A stretch of DNA of 5,513 bases from Methanobacteriota archaeon (lineage in GTDB: Archaea; Thermoplasmatota; Poseidoniia; Poseidoniales; Thalassarchaeaceae), in NCBI GenBank assembly GCA_002701965.1, contig NZXM01000042.1, positions 1-5,513 on the forward strand, written 5' to 3'. How positions within the stretch are numbered: position 1 is the first letter of the stretch; every line of letters begins with the position of its first letter. Below, one piece after another: positions 5,414 through 5,513 of this stretch. Under the pieces are notes generated by a model. The model saw only the letters and a list, made by a program, of their open reading frames with translations. It was not told where the DNA came from and made no database searches. The translations under genes were made by a program, and so were the position numbers.

Positions 5414-5513
5414 TCCCAATCTTCTTGCCAATCACACCAGGGATCACGCGCTAGTGAACCATTGCCAAATCGTTCGTCATTGGTGACATCATCGCCAAGC
5501 CATTCGGGTTTGG
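5410..5513 (-). CDS. Partial CDS: acidic Trp-rich C-terminus of an unknown protein
   Basis: The - strand frame from the right edge (first full codon at 5511) is open for 33 codons and ends at TAA (5412-5410). The peptide runs KPEWLGDDVTNDERF, then GNGSLARDPWCDWQEDWD. It has many Asp and Glu, four Trp and one Cys, and closes on three Trp-Asp/Glu repeats. The other two - strand frames are broken by stops within about 25 codons. GAA, GAC and GAT codons dominate, as in the other genes here. The stop overlaps the aminotransferase TAG (shared TTAG, 5410-5413), a tight convergent arrangement. I do not recognise the family; the start and most of the gene lie outside the window. Confidence 0.6.
   Translation of the reverse strand, partial: KPEWLGDDVTNDERFGNGSLARDPWCDWQEDWD

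Noticed and set aside
1..5513. CRISPR array, insertion sequence, toxin-antitoxin or defence cassette
   Set aside because: No spaced direct repeats, terminal inverted repeats, transposase or nuclease motifs were found on either strand. All sizeable stretches are explained by the genes listed.

Overview
The window looks like a piece of a planktonic euryarchaeal chromosome, most likely Marine Group II (Candidatus Poseidoniales) or a close relative. The clues are an archaeal-style site-2 protease (HELAH, PLDG), a lipobox-anchored M28 peptidase with an N-terminal beta-rich domain, a class II tRNA-Leu with an encoded CCA, mostly absent Shine-Dalgarno sites, and short tight intergenic spaces. This assignment rests on recognising protein families; no search was run. 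No mobile element, CRISPR array, rRNA or defence-type cassette is visible.

Layout, left to right. (1) 36-881 (+): M50/site-2 protease-like intramembrane metalloprotease with an unusual N-terminal region that may be disturbed by a frameshift. (2) 924-1475 (+): unrecognised four-helix membrane protein. (3) 1484-3130 (-): secreted, lipid-anchored M28 zinc exopeptidase, converging on gene 2 with an 8-bp gap inside a small palindrome. (4) 3196-4005 (-): dimethylarginine dimethylaminohydrolase (DDAH)-like hydrolase, co-directional with and 65 bp upstream of the peptidase. (5) 4121-4207 (-): tRNA-Leu(GAG). (6) 4316-5413 (+): DegT/DnrJ/EryC1/StrS-type PLP aminotransferase, divergent from the tRNA across 108 bp. 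(7) 5410-5513 (-): the last 33 codons of an unrecognised protein with an acidic, Trp-rich tail, overlapping the aminotransferase stop by 4 bp.

Functionally the genes are mostly housekeeping or heterotrophic. The surface peptidase fits growth on dissolved protein, which is known for Marine Group II. The DDAH-like enzyme would turn methylated arginines into citrulline and a methylamine, so the pair could form a small peptide and methylarginine salvage unit; this is inference from adjacency. The aminotransferase probably makes an amino sugar for surface glycans. All the catalytic residues I could check are intact. I see no strong evidence for a previously undescribed multi-gene system. The most useful leads are the M50 N-terminus, the acidic-tail protein at the right edge, and the DDAH-peptidase pairing.
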